Assembly (NCBI GenBank): GCA_046080565.1
Contig: JBJTUF010000069.1
Location: forward strand, 1-30,087
Length of the DNA: 30,087 bases
Source of the DNA: Cuspidothrix sp046080565
GTDB taxonomy: Bacteria > Cyanobacteriota > Cyanobacteriia > Cyanobacteriales > Nostocaceae
Reading direction: 5' to 3'
Numbering within the stretch: the stretch's first letter is position 1; the number at the start of each line of letters is the position of its first letter. Shown piece after piece: positions 1 to 6,660 of this stretch. A model generated the notes under the pieces. The model searched no databases. It was given only the letters and a program-made list of their open reading frames with translations, and had not been told where the DNA came from. The position numbers and the translations under genes were made by a program.

Positions 1-55
1 TGAGCGACCACTATCCGAAGTCGATGGTGTCGGTCGCGCTCGACCGCATCAAGTC
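1..55. other. GC-rich terminal stretch of foreign or chimeric character
   Basis: By hand count the first ~51 bases are about 60% G+C, against the clearly AT-rich sequence that follows. Read from base 3 they are open and begin SDHYPKSMVSVALDRIKSR, in a codon style (CTC, GCG, CGC, GTC) not used by the neighbouring genes. The composition changes abruptly at about base 50-60. It may be an assembly chimera at a contig end or a relic of foreign DNA. No function is proposed. Confidence 0.5.
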
Positions 56-135
56 AAGAAAATTCAAGAGAAAAAAATAATTGTTCAGAAAACAAGAAAT
101 AATTGATTACAATAAAAGTAGTGGAGGAATCTGTT

Positions 136-746
136 GTGAAATTAAAACCTCAAGAAATAGAAATTCAGAACATAGACCATCTAGGGATAGTAGCAGGAAT
201 CATAGATTCAATCGGAATAGTAGAAATAATAAATGAATTAATAGGAATCGAAAAAGACGAAAAAGTAAATGCAGGTCAAGTAGTAAAAGCCATGATAATA
301 AACGGGTTAGGATTTATATCCAAACCATATTTTTGAAATTAGCATCAGGAAATCAAGCAGATTCATCATGCTTTGGTCAAATAGCAGTTGAGTATCAGCA
401 ACAATTAGAAGTTAACGGTCTCATAGTAGCAGACTCGGCTTTATATACAGAATCAAACCTAAAAATGATGTCAGAATTACGCTGGTTATGTCGAGTACCA
501 TTAAGCATAAAAGCAGCAAAATCATTAATCTCAACAATCCCAGAATCAGAATTTATTGATAGTAGCATACCAGGATATAAATTAACATCAAAAACAGAAA
601 ATTATGCAGGAATAGAACAAAGATGGTTAGTAGTACAAAGTCAAGAAAGAAGACAATCAGACCTGCGTAAGCTCACTCAAAAAATTACCAAAGCCGAATC
701 AAAAGCTGTGCAGTCTATAATTTCGTTTTTTACTTTAATTGATTAG
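136..746 (+). pseudogene. Decayed IS1634-like (IS4 superfamily) transposase
   Basis: Two fragments of one transposase are visible. The first begins at GTG 136 behind GGAGGA (123-128) and carries the N-terminal DUF4277-type region (DHLGIVAGIIDSIG, then VNAGQVVKAMIINGLGF); it stops at about 336. The second, in another frame from about 333, carries the core segment ASGNQADSSCFG, then IVADSALYTESNL and WLCRVPLSIK, typical of IS1634-type transposases, and ends at 746. Full-length relatives are roughly 500-550 residues. Here the middle is deleted, the frame changes at the junction, and after the residues SQERRQSDLRKL the C-terminal part is replaced by unrelated sequence (VQSIISFF then stop). It is therefore inactive. 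No terminal inverted repeat could be identified with confidence. Confidence 0.8.
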
Positions 747-988
747 TCTAACTTATAATTTTTTCTTGAATATCTTCTTTTATTTATTTGTTGTCCTCTC
801 CAGGTGGTGTGCATTCTTATTGCTTCTTATTGAGAATAGCTTTTTATGACATTTTTGGTGATTTACTGTTTCTCAAATGCCTTTTTTCACTTTATATGTC
901 TGTTTTTATGCTCACTTTGATTTTTTCTCTACGTAATTTCCCTCTGTGACAGCTTGGGGTGCGGAATGTGGGGTGGAAATGATCAGTA
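747..988. other. AT-rich intergenic stretch between IS remnant and ccmO
   Basis: No gene is visible in these 242 bases. The T-rich sequence could be non-coding debris of the transposon remnant to its left, but no terminal repeat was recognised. It lies downstream of ccmO; I found no convincing GC-rich hairpin followed by a U run for termination of the ccm transcript. Confidence 0.35.
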
Positions 989-1774
989 TTATTCATCATT
1001 CCAAAGTTCTTCTTTCACTCTTACAGGCAGTTTCGCTAAATCAGGCAACTCTACCGCTTCCACATCAGTTATTTTATCTTTAATATTAATAGGTATATTA
1101 ATTGGTTGACGTTCTTCTACCCAGCAACTAGCCACAGGTAAAGTTTGTTCCAACTCATCCAAGGGACGGGGAATTACCATTACTGCATTCAATTCACCAA
1201 TGCGTTCAGCTTCAAACATCCCTGCTTCCACAGCTACCGCCACATTAGCCACTGTACCGCGAATAATTGCCGTACACAACCCAGCACCAATCTTTTCATA
1301 AGATGCTAAATGGACATCAGCAGCTTTAAGCATGGCATCACAAGCACCCACCATAGCTGGAAATCCGCGAGTTTCGACTAAACCAATGGACTGATTACTC
1401 AAACGGCTATACTGACCGTCTGACATCATCTGAGCAAGACGGTTAATAGGTAAAACTATATCTAAATTAGGATAGGGACGGGGAATAACTAAACTAGAAA
1501 CTAATTGTCCAAACTGTTCCGCCGTTTGTACACCAGCTTCTACAGCCAAGCGCACATCAGCAATACCACCTCTAATGATGGCGGTACAATGGCCACTACC
1601 AATTTTTTCATAGCCAACTAAGTGGACTCCAGCCGACTTTAACATCATGTCAGCCGTGCCAACTATGGCGGGAAAACTCAGGGTTGAGACTAAACCCAAA
1701 GCAGTATCTTTGAGGCTATCACGGCGACGAGGTGCATGAATGGTACTCAAAGCGCGTTGATTATAACTGTCCAT
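989..1774 (-). CDS. ccmO: Carboxysome shell protein CcmO (tandem BMC domains)
   Basis: This 261-residue protein has two consecutive bacterial-microcompartment (BMC, Pfam00936-type) domains. Domain 1, about residues 25-105, reads LGLVSTLSFPAIVGTADMM and GYEKIGSGHCTAIIRG; domain 2, about 125-210, reads IGLVETRGFPAMVGACDAM and SYEKIGAGLCTAIIRG. Each domain keeps the KIG(S/A)G pore-loop motif and the VIPRP strand. Tandem BMC proteins assemble as pseudohexameric trimers in the shell facet, and CcmO is required for beta-carboxysome shell assembly. An acidic-basic tail of about 40 residues follows domain 2. It starts at ATG (complement 1772-1774). It is the last gene of the ccm cluster, 276 bases beyond ccmN, so it may have its own promoter or depend on read-through. 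Confidence 0.95.
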   Translation of the reverse strand: MDSYNQRALSTIHAPRRRDSLKDTALGLVSTLSFPAIVGTADMMLKSAGVHLVGYEKIGSGHCTAIIRGGIADVRLAVEAGVQTAEQFGQLVSSLVIPRPYPNLDIVLPINRLAQMMSDGQYSRLSNQSIGLVETRGFPAMVGACDAMLKAADVHLASYEKIGAGLCTAIIRGTVANVAVAVEAGMFEAERIGELNAVMVIPRPLDELEQTLPVASCWVEERQPINIPINIKDKITDVEAVELPDLAKLPVRVKEELWNDE

Positions 1775-2050
1775 CTAAAATTTTCCAGGATAAGGTTAAG
1801 TAATTAGACGAGAATAAATCAAAGTACATTAAGTAATGTAAAAAAATCTGGAGATGATTTCGTAGTAAAGAATTGTATCCTCAAATGAGGAATAAATTCC
1901 TGACTACACACTTTGAATTATTGAGTCCGTCCTACATAAAATAGGGTGTTTAATGAAACAGGTAATGCAAACAAACTAATATTTCAATATAGACTCAAGT
2001 TCACATTATGGCCGATTGCCACAGTGCGCTCCATACTTAATACTTAACAC

Positions 2051-2860
2051 TTAACCTGAAGAATTGTCAGAGTTTTGGTTGCCCAAAGATTGTCTATGGG
2101 GAAATAAAGTAGTTAGTAGCCTATTTATACTACCTTGTCCATAAATTTGTGTACCAAAAATGTTGTGAGTGTCATTATCAGACTCACTTGGTGGTAAATC
2201 TTGAGTGCTAGTTTCTTGAGATTCTGGGAGTGTAGTTTCTTCAGATGTTGAATCACCAATCACAGTCGGTTCTTCAATGGGAGGAGACTGGCTTTTCGGT
2301 GTAGGCGAAGGTGGAGATACGGGCGTAGATTGATGTTTAAATTCCATAAACGCCGCCACTGAGACTTGAGTTGAGGAAGTAAATTTTTCCTGTTTTTCTC
2401 CTTCCTGTGGTTCAGAATCATGAGATTCTGGTTTTACCTCTGGTGCTTCTGGTTGTTCTGTTGGCTGATCAATCAATTGTACTTCTTGATTTGACTCTTT
2501 AGCAACTTGCCGACTACCATCTCCCAAAATTGAACCAGGAGGAATAACTTGTCCTGGAGTTACGGAACAGTGAAAAACCGTTGTACCTGCACCAATACAA
2601 GCATTAGTCCCTATTTTACCTTCACCAACCATCAAGAAACCGGCTCCCAGGTTAGCTCCTGCTTCTATTTCTAGAATACCCTCACTTACTTGGAGAATTG
2701 ACCCCATACCCAAGCATACCCCAGCACCAATGACGATTTTACTGTTGGTAGCTGCTTGCAAAATTACCCCAGGTGCTAGGACTGCACTAGGATGAATAAT
2801 TACATCACCATCAATATGGGAATCAAACCTATCGCCCAGGCGTAGCAGCGATACAGACAT
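2051..2860 (-). CDS. ccmN: Carboxysome assembly protein CcmN
   Basis: The 269-residue protein joins the CcmM-Rubisco core to the CcmK shell in beta-carboxysomes. The N-terminal half (about 1-130) is a left-handed beta-helix of hexapeptide repeats (AVLAPGVILQAA, VIGAGVCLGMGSIL, GANLGAGFLMVG, NACIGAGTTV), the part known to bind CcmM. A long Pro/Ser/Thr/Glu-rich disordered linker follows (about 130-230). Near the C-terminus is the encapsulation peptide, a short amphipathic helix (IYGQGSINRLLTTLFPHRQS, about 238-257) that binds the shell. Start ATG at 2860 is preceded by a GAGGT element. Beta-helix, linker and encapsulation peptide in this order, next to ccmM, make the identification firm. Confidence 0.93.
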   Translation of the reverse strand: MSVSLLRLGDRFDSHIDGDVIIHPSAVLAPGVILQAATNSKIVIGAGVCLGMGSILQVSEGILEIEAGANLGAGFLMVGEGKIGTNACIGAGTTVFHCSVTPGQVIPPGSILGDGSRQVAKESNQEVQLIDQPTEQPEAPEVKPESHDSEPQEGEKQEKFTSSTQVSVAAFMEFKHQSTPVSPPSPTPKSQSPPIEEPTVIGDSTSEETTLPESQETSTQDLPPSESDNDTHNIFGTQIYGQGSINRLLTTLFPHRQSLGNQNSDNSSG

Positions 2861-2908
2861 GGAATTTATTACCTCGGAAGCCGGAAATGGACGATTTATC
2901 AGTAGTCA

Positions 2909-2972
2909 GGGCGAAGCATTCCTAACATATTTTGTGCAACAAATCAATGATGAATAGTGGGAATACTTCGCC
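2909..2972. repeat. Imperfect inverted repeat between ccmM and ccmN
   Basis: GGCGAAGCATTCC (2910-2922) and GGAATACTTCGCC (2960-2972) are inverted copies differing at one base, separated by about 37 AT-rich bases. It lies in the 179-base gap between ccmM and ccmN, so an mRNA stem could form between the two cistrons. The arms resemble a dispersed cyanobacterial fold-back repeat. It has no U run in the ccm direction, so it is not a classical terminator; transcript stabilisation or attenuation of ccmN is possible. Confidence 0.6.
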
Positions 2973-3039
2973 TGTTCAGGAGTTTAGGTGTGATAAAGAA
3001 GAAGAAGGAAAAAAATTTCTTCCCTACTCCCCTGCCTCT

Positions 3040-4014
3040 TTATGGACGTTGGATAATTGCTTCTAATACGCGGCGTTTGGCTTTGGGGTCAGTCCCAACT
3101 AAACGTACATATTCGCCTGGATATTCAGAGACATATCCTTCTAAAGCTGCGATCGCTTCTCTGTCAGATGTAGCTTGAATTTGACCAGCAACAGACCAAG
3201 TACCTGTACGGAAACGGCGTTGATCTACGTGTTCAACTGTAATTTTTGCTCCACTAGACAACAGTTGGCGCAACTGATCTACTATTTCACCAGTTAAACT
3301 GCCGCTACTAACTGTCGCTGTTGCTGTAGCAGAACTTGTACTACTAAATGATTTTGTACTGCCAGAAGACACTACTTGTCCGTTTGGTCTTTGGATAATT
3401 GATTCCAATACACGGCGTTTAGCTTTAGGATCAATCCCAATTAAACGCACATAATCACCTTGATGGGTTGCTATACAATCTTCCAATGCAGACACCACTA
3501 CATTAGCGGAAGTAGATTCAATGGGTTGACAGCTATTCCAAGAACCTGTACGGAAGCGACGCTCATCTACGTGTTCTGTACCAATTTTGTAACCATTTGC
3601 TAACAGTTGACGGATTTGATCCAGAGTTTCCGCACTCAGTTTAGAACTACCCACACCATTGCCGTTACCATTGCCATTACCATTGTAGCTGGCGGTAGAT
3701 GTAGTTGTGGGTGCTTTAAAACTAGATGTACCAGCAACCACACCATCAGGACGTTGAATAATTGTTTCTAATACTCGTCTTCTGTTGTTATCAATCCCAA
3801 ATAGACGCACATACTCGCCACTATGATCTCTCAAACAAGATTCTAAAGTGGAAACAGCTTCACCTAAAGACCTAGTTTCAATTGCTTGGCAACTTTGCCA
3901 AGAACCTGTCCGAAAACGTCTTTGGTCTACGTGTTCTGTACCAATTTTAAATCCTTGCTCTAGTAGATAACGTAATTGATCTACTGTTTCTGCACCCAAG
4001 CTATAGCTCGCCAC
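3040..4014 (-). CDS. ccmM: Short CcmM isoform (M35-type) from an internal GTG start
   Basis: Within ccmM, in frame, AAGGAG (complement of 4022-4027) is followed after 7 bases by GTG (complement of 4012-4014, codon 230). Starting there gives 324 residues beginning VASYSLGAETVDQLR, that is, all three Rubisco-small-subunit-like modules without the carbonic anhydrase domain. Synechococcus elongatus makes a 35-kDa CcmM in the same way from an internal site, and both isoforms are needed for normal carboxysomes. Position and product length agree with that precedent. The ribosome-binding site and frame are seen in the sequence; expression is inferred. Confidence 0.8.
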   Translation of the reverse strand: MASYSLGAETVDQLRYLLEQGFKIGTEHVDQRRFRTGSWQSCQAIETRSLGEAVSTLESCLRDHSGEYVRLFGIDNNRRRVLETIIQRPDGVVAGTSSFKAPTTTSTASYNGNGNGNGNGVGSSKLSAETLDQIRQLLANGYKIGTEHVDERRFRTGSWNSCQPIESTSANVVVSALEDCIATHQGDYVRLIGIDPKAKRRVLESIIQRPNGQVVSSGSTKSFSSTSSATATATVSSGSLTGEIVDQLRQLLSSGAKITVEHVDQRRFRTGTWSVAGQIQATSDREAIAALEGYVSEYPGEYVRLVGTDPKAKRRVLEAIIQRP

Positions 4015-4701
4015 GTCACTGCTCCTTTCTAACTCTTCAAATTCAACGCTTGTATAAGATTTAGCCCCAGAAAGATTAAGTTCATCCCGAATGGGTGCAA
4101 TACACTTGCTATCCGCAGCACAGTTATAACCAGCCCGCAAAGCCTGATTAATACCTACTACATGGTGAGCAAATTCTTGATCTTGTACTTGTACATCTGG
4201 CAATCTATCCGCTTGCTGCTGGGTAGTAATTACTGATCCAGAAGCTACGTATTTACCCGGTGGTATTTCTACATCCTGAATTAAGGCGTGCATCATCACA
4301 ATACAGCCTGCACCAACTCTGGCATTAAATACCGTAGAACGAAAGCCAATAAAACAACTATCACCAACGTAAGCAGGCCCATGAATCAGTGCCATGTGGG
4401 TAATGGAAGCATTTTTGCCAATCCATACCGAGTATTCTTTGCCATCGTCACCAATGACTCGGCCTTGCTCCAACCCATGAATGACCACACCATCTTGAAT
4501 ATTCGTGTTTTCACTCACACAAAAAGGTGTACCTTCATCTGCTCTAATTGAAGTCCCCGGAGCAATAATGACATTTGCACCTATATTGACATCACCAATG
4601 AGGTTACAAGAAGAGTGTACAAATGCAGTGTTATGGATCTTGGGTTCTGCTAAACTCCTTGACCACGGGGTTGGGGGTGCCGCCGTGCTGCGGACTACCA
4701 T
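3040..4701 (-). CDS. ccmM: Carboxysome scaffold CcmM: gamma-carbonic anhydrase domain plus three Rubisco-small-subunit-like domains
   Basis: This 553-residue protein (M58-type) condenses Rubisco inside the beta-carboxysome. Residues ~20-190 are a left-handed beta-helix of the gamma-carbonic anhydrase family with the zinc histidines H75 (VVIHG), H102 (ITHM) and H107 (LIHG). C194 and C200 (GYNCAADSKC) match the redox-regulated disulfide known to be needed for carbonic anhydrase activity in active CcmM, so this copy is probably active. Three Rubisco-small-subunit-like modules follow (about 232-317, 352-437 and 468-553), each with a DQ(L/I)R..L start, an EHVD(Q/E)RRFRTG(S/T)W core and an IIQRP end. 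Modules 1 and 2 each carry a Cys pair, module 3 none, as in the redox-sensitive Synechococcus protein. Linkers are Ser/Thr/Gly/Asn-rich. The start ATG 4701 follows GGAGGA by 8 bases. A second, internal start is listed separately. Confidence 0.97.
   Translation of the reverse strand: MVVRSTAAPPTPWSRSLAEPKIHNTAFVHSSCNLIGDVNIGANVIIAPGTSIRADEGTPFCVSENTNIQDGVVIHGLEQGRVIGDDGKEYSVWIGKNASITHMALIHGPAYVGDSCFIGFRSTVFNARVGAGCIVMMHALIQDVEIPPGKYVASGSVITTQQQADRLPDVQVQDQEFAHHVVGINQALRAGYNCAADSKCIAPIRDELNLSGAKSYTSVEFEELERSSDVASYSLGAETVDQLRYLLEQGFKIGTEHVDQRRFRTGSWQSCQAIETRSLGEAVSTLESCLRDHSGEYVRLFGIDNNRRRVLETIIQRPDGVVAGTSSFKAPTTTSTASYNGNGNGNGNGVGSSKLSAETLDQIRQLLANGYKIGTEHVDERRFRTGSWNSCQPIESTSANVVVSALEDCIATHQGDYVRLIGIDPKAKRRVLESIIQRPNGQVVSSGSTKSFSSTSSATATATVSSGSLTGEIVDQLRQLLSSGAKITVEHVDQRRFRTGTWSVAGQIQATSDREAIAALEGYVSEYPGEYVRLVGTDPKAKRRVLEAIIQRP
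4012..4027 (-). promoter_or_regulatory. Internal ribosome-binding site and GTG start inside ccmM
   Basis: On the minus strand the bases read AAGGAG-CAGTGAC-GTG. This is a strong Shine-Dalgarno match at 7-base spacing, exactly at the border between the carbonic anhydrase domain with its linker and the first Rubisco-small-subunit-like module. The Glu-Arg-Ser codons GAA AGG AGC supply the site within coding sequence. Confidence 0.8.
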
Positions 4702-4728
4702 TGCGAGATTCCTCCTGAAATAAGCTTT

Positions 4729-4834
4729 TTGTCAGTGGTTATTGGTCAGTTGTCAGTGGTCAGTTGTCAGTGGTCAGTTGCCTCTTTTCATCAACTCTTA
4801 CCTCTTGCCTCTTGCCCCTTGCCTCTTGCCTCTT
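4729..4834. repeat. Short tandem heptamer repeats between ccmL and ccmM
   Basis: The ccmL-ccmM gap is filled by two families of tandem short repeats. 4729-4780 is built of alternating TGTCAGT/GGTCAGT heptamers, and about 4791-4834 of CTCTTGC/CCCTTGC heptamers. Such short tandemly repeated sequences are typical intergenic elements of heterocystous cyanobacteria. They lie in the 5' leader of ccmM but end before its GGAGGA ribosome-binding site (complement of 4710-4715). Confidence 0.85.
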
Positions 4835-4840
4835 CCCTGA

Positions 4841-5146
4841 CTATCTATATTGGTCTTTTTTGCTGTAAATGAGACGATCTTCAACGTGAATTGTATCTAT
4901 GATTGCTACTACTGCTGCGTCTAAGGGTCGTTGTTCATTGCCCAGCAATTGACGAGCAGCACTGCCACGACTGACAAGTACCCACTCATCTACTCCTGCG
5001 CCCACACTATTATCGGCTGCTACCTCGTACTCTGGCAGGAGATTGCCATTTTCATCTATTAATTGCAACATTAGTAGCTTCACACCCCGCAGACTGGGAT
5101 CTTTTTGGGTGCTAGTTACTGTGCCACGAACTCTGGCAATTTGCAT
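4841..5146 (-). CDS. ccmL: Carboxysome shell vertex protein CcmL
   Basis: The 101-residue protein is of the EutN/CcmL (BMC-P) family. Five copies form a pentamer that closes each vertex of the icosahedral shell. Family hallmarks are the start MQIARVRGTVTSTQKDPSL, then GVKLLMLQLID, the loop ADNSVGAGVDEWVLVSRGSAAR and the end DAAVVAIIDTIHVE. Length is normal. The start ATG is 6 bases past the ccmK1 stop codon and has no strong ribosome-binding site, which suggests translational coupling to ccmK1. Confidence 0.96.
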   Translation of the reverse strand: MQIARVRGTVTSTQKDPSLRGVKLLMLQLIDENGNLLPEYEVAADNSVGAGVDEWVLVSRGSAARQLLGNEQRPLDAAVVAIIDTIHVEDRLIYSKKDQYR

Positions 5147-5152
5147 TATTAA

Positions 5153-5497
5153 TTATGGTCTTCTACCGAAAGGACGAATTGCGTTGACACCTTCGCGGAA
5201 TTGTTCTACATCTTCGGTATAACGAATAGGTAGGACATATTCTAGGTTTTCGTGAGGACGAGCGATGATGTGAGTAGATAGAACTTGTCCACCGTTAACT
5301 CGTTTAACAGATTCTACTCCAGCACCTACGGAAGCTTGAACTTCGGAAACGTCACCACGAACGATTACTGTTACCCGACCACTACCGATTTTTTCGTAAC
5401 CGACTAAAGTTACACGAGCGGCTTTTACCATAGCATCAGCAGCTTCTACTACTGCGGGAAAGCCCAGTGTTTCTACCATTCCTACTGCAATTGACAT
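5153..5497 (-). CDS. ccmK1: Carboxysome shell hexamer protein CcmK1
   Basis: This is a 114-residue single-BMC-domain protein and one of the two major facet hexamers of the beta-carboxysome shell. It shows AVGMVETLGFPAVVEAADAM, the pore loop YEKIGSGRVTVIVRGDVSEV and HIIARPHENLEYVLPIRYTE. Compared with the upstream paralogue it has a longer C-terminus (FREGVNAIRPFGRRP), which matches CcmK1 rather than CcmK2 in Synechocystis, where the order is also K2-K1-L-M-N. A GGGC element 8 bases before the ATG serves as a modest ribosome-binding site. Confidence 0.93.
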   Translation of the reverse strand: MSIAVGMVETLGFPAVVEAADAMVKAARVTLVGYEKIGSGRVTVIVRGDVSEVQASVGAGVESVKRVNGGQVLSTHIIARPHENLEYVLPIRYTEDVEQFREGVNAIRPFGRRP

Positions 5498-5591
5498 TTG
5501 TGTTTGCCCTTAAATTAAATTTTTCACTTGTACCAGATTTAAACTCAAGCAAGCAGCCCCGTTAATGTTTTTCGTTTAAACAGTAATTAGA

Positions 5592-5900
5592 CTAAGTGCG
5601 GAACTGTTCTACTGCTTCTGTATAACGAATTGGCAGGACATATTCTAAGTTTTCATGGGGACGAGCAATGATGTGAGTAGATACTACTTCACCACCGTTA
5701 ACTCTTCTGGCTGCTTCAATGCCAGCCGCTACTGAAGCTTGCACTTCAGAAACGTCTCCCCTGACAATAACTGTAACGCGAGCGCTACCAATTTTTTCAT
5801 AACCTACTAAAGTCACACGGGCGGCTTTTACCATGGCATCAGCAGCTTCTACTACTGCGGGAAAGCCCTTAGTTTCAATCATTCCAACTGCAATTGGCAT
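5592..5900 (-). CDS. ccmK2: Carboxysome shell hexamer protein CcmK2
   Basis: This is a 102-residue single-BMC-domain protein, first gene of the ccm cluster and expected to be the main hexagonal shell tile. It reads PIAVGMIETKGFPAVVEAAD, then the pore loop EKIGSARVTVIVRGDVSEV, and ends EYVLPIRYTEAVEQFRT. It is close to CcmK1 over the whole BMC domain, so the pair arose by duplication. The start ATG (complement 5898-5900) is preceded by AGGAG at 7 bases, the clearest ribosome-binding site in the cluster apart from that of ccmM. The gap of 94 bases to ccmK1 holds no further gene. Confidence 0.94.
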   Translation of the reverse strand: MPIAVGMIETKGFPAVVEAADAMVKAARVTLVGYEKIGSARVTVIVRGDVSEVQASVAAGIEAARRVNGGEVVSTHIIARPHENLEYVLPIRYTEAVEQFRT

Positions 5901-6660
5901 CGCAGAACTCCTAAAAAATTTAATCGCTTCAGAACTATGGATGGAAAATTTGGACGGGGATGCTCATCTTGAGCTAAAAAATAGTGCCATATTTAAGCTT
6001 ATGAAACCTTGGCATCCCTGGCAACATAAATTACTATAATAGTTTGTAATAAAATAGTTTAAAAAAACTTAACAAAACTTCATACGGTCTTTTGTGACAT
6101 TAAAGTTCACTGATCCCTAGAGTGACCACTTATGCTTTATAATTTCTTTATCACATTTAGAACCACTATAGTTTGTAGCCTGGGGTAATTTTTTAATTAT
6201 CAGCTTCAGATGAGGCCAGATATGGTATAGATTGGCAAATAACCCTGGAGATGTGGCAGAGGATAGACCAGAGGTAAGAAGCTTCAAAATCTATTTATGT
6301 CTTGGTTTGACAATTTGTTTATCTGTTAACCATTGTGGTATTTGCCATATCTTGATCATGGTCGTCCATTTTCACAAACTACTAAGTAAAATTAAGCAAA
6401 TTTTACTCTAGTGGAGCAAACAACAATTTCAAAAAACCAGAAAAATAAAAAATCTTGTGCAAAAATTAGCAGAATATCTAAAATGTAAAATTATATTAAT
6501 TGCCGTACATTAAACTAATCTCTAGTAAAGATGCCTAGGCATCTTTAGCTCAAAAAAAGTTAAGAAAAGATAGATTTTCTCAAAAATATTGTTTTTTGAG
6601 CAAATGATTATTTAAAGGCTGTTTAAGAGAATTGAAACTATGTTGTCAAGGAAAGTTTAA
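5901..6660. promoter_or_regulatory. Divergent control region between ccmK2 and ndhF4
   Basis: These 760 bases hold no supported gene and must carry the promoters for both the ccm cluster (leftward) and the ndhF4-ndhD4-cupB module (rightward). The region is very AT-rich. Its most distinctive element is the perfect palindrome at 6526-6547. ndhF4 has an AAGGAAA ribosome-binding element at about 6648-6654. I could not assign -35/-10 elements or a LysR-type (CmpR/NdhR) site with confidence. Confidence 0.6.
6526..6547. promoter_or_regulatory. 22-bp perfect palindrome upstream of ndhF4
   Basis: TAAAGATGCCT is followed directly by its exact reverse complement AGGCATCTTTA, with CCTAGG at the centre. 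It lies 113 bases before the ndhF4 start. No T run follows on either strand in a way that would make a classical terminator, so a dimeric operator or a hairpin in the ndhF4 leader is more likely. The palindrome is seen directly; its role is inferred. Confidence 0.7.

Noticed and set aside
2959..2967. GGGAATACT, which resembles the hormogonium J-Box as I remember it
   Set aside because: It is one arm of the fold-back repeat between ccmM and ccmN, far from any hmp promoter, and carboxysome genes are not expected targets. No good match was seen upstream of hmpA or hmpF.
2957..3178. Plus-strand reading frame antisense to the ccmM 3' end
   Set aside because: It is a shadow of ccmM and a pyrimidine-rich spacer, with no ribosome-binding site or family resemblance.
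6094..6110. GTGA-N9-TCAC inverted repeat in the ccmK2/ndhF4 control region as a Crp-type site
   Set aside because: Crp-type sites have a 6-base spacer (TGTGA-N6-TCACA); here it is 9, and the flanks do not match.
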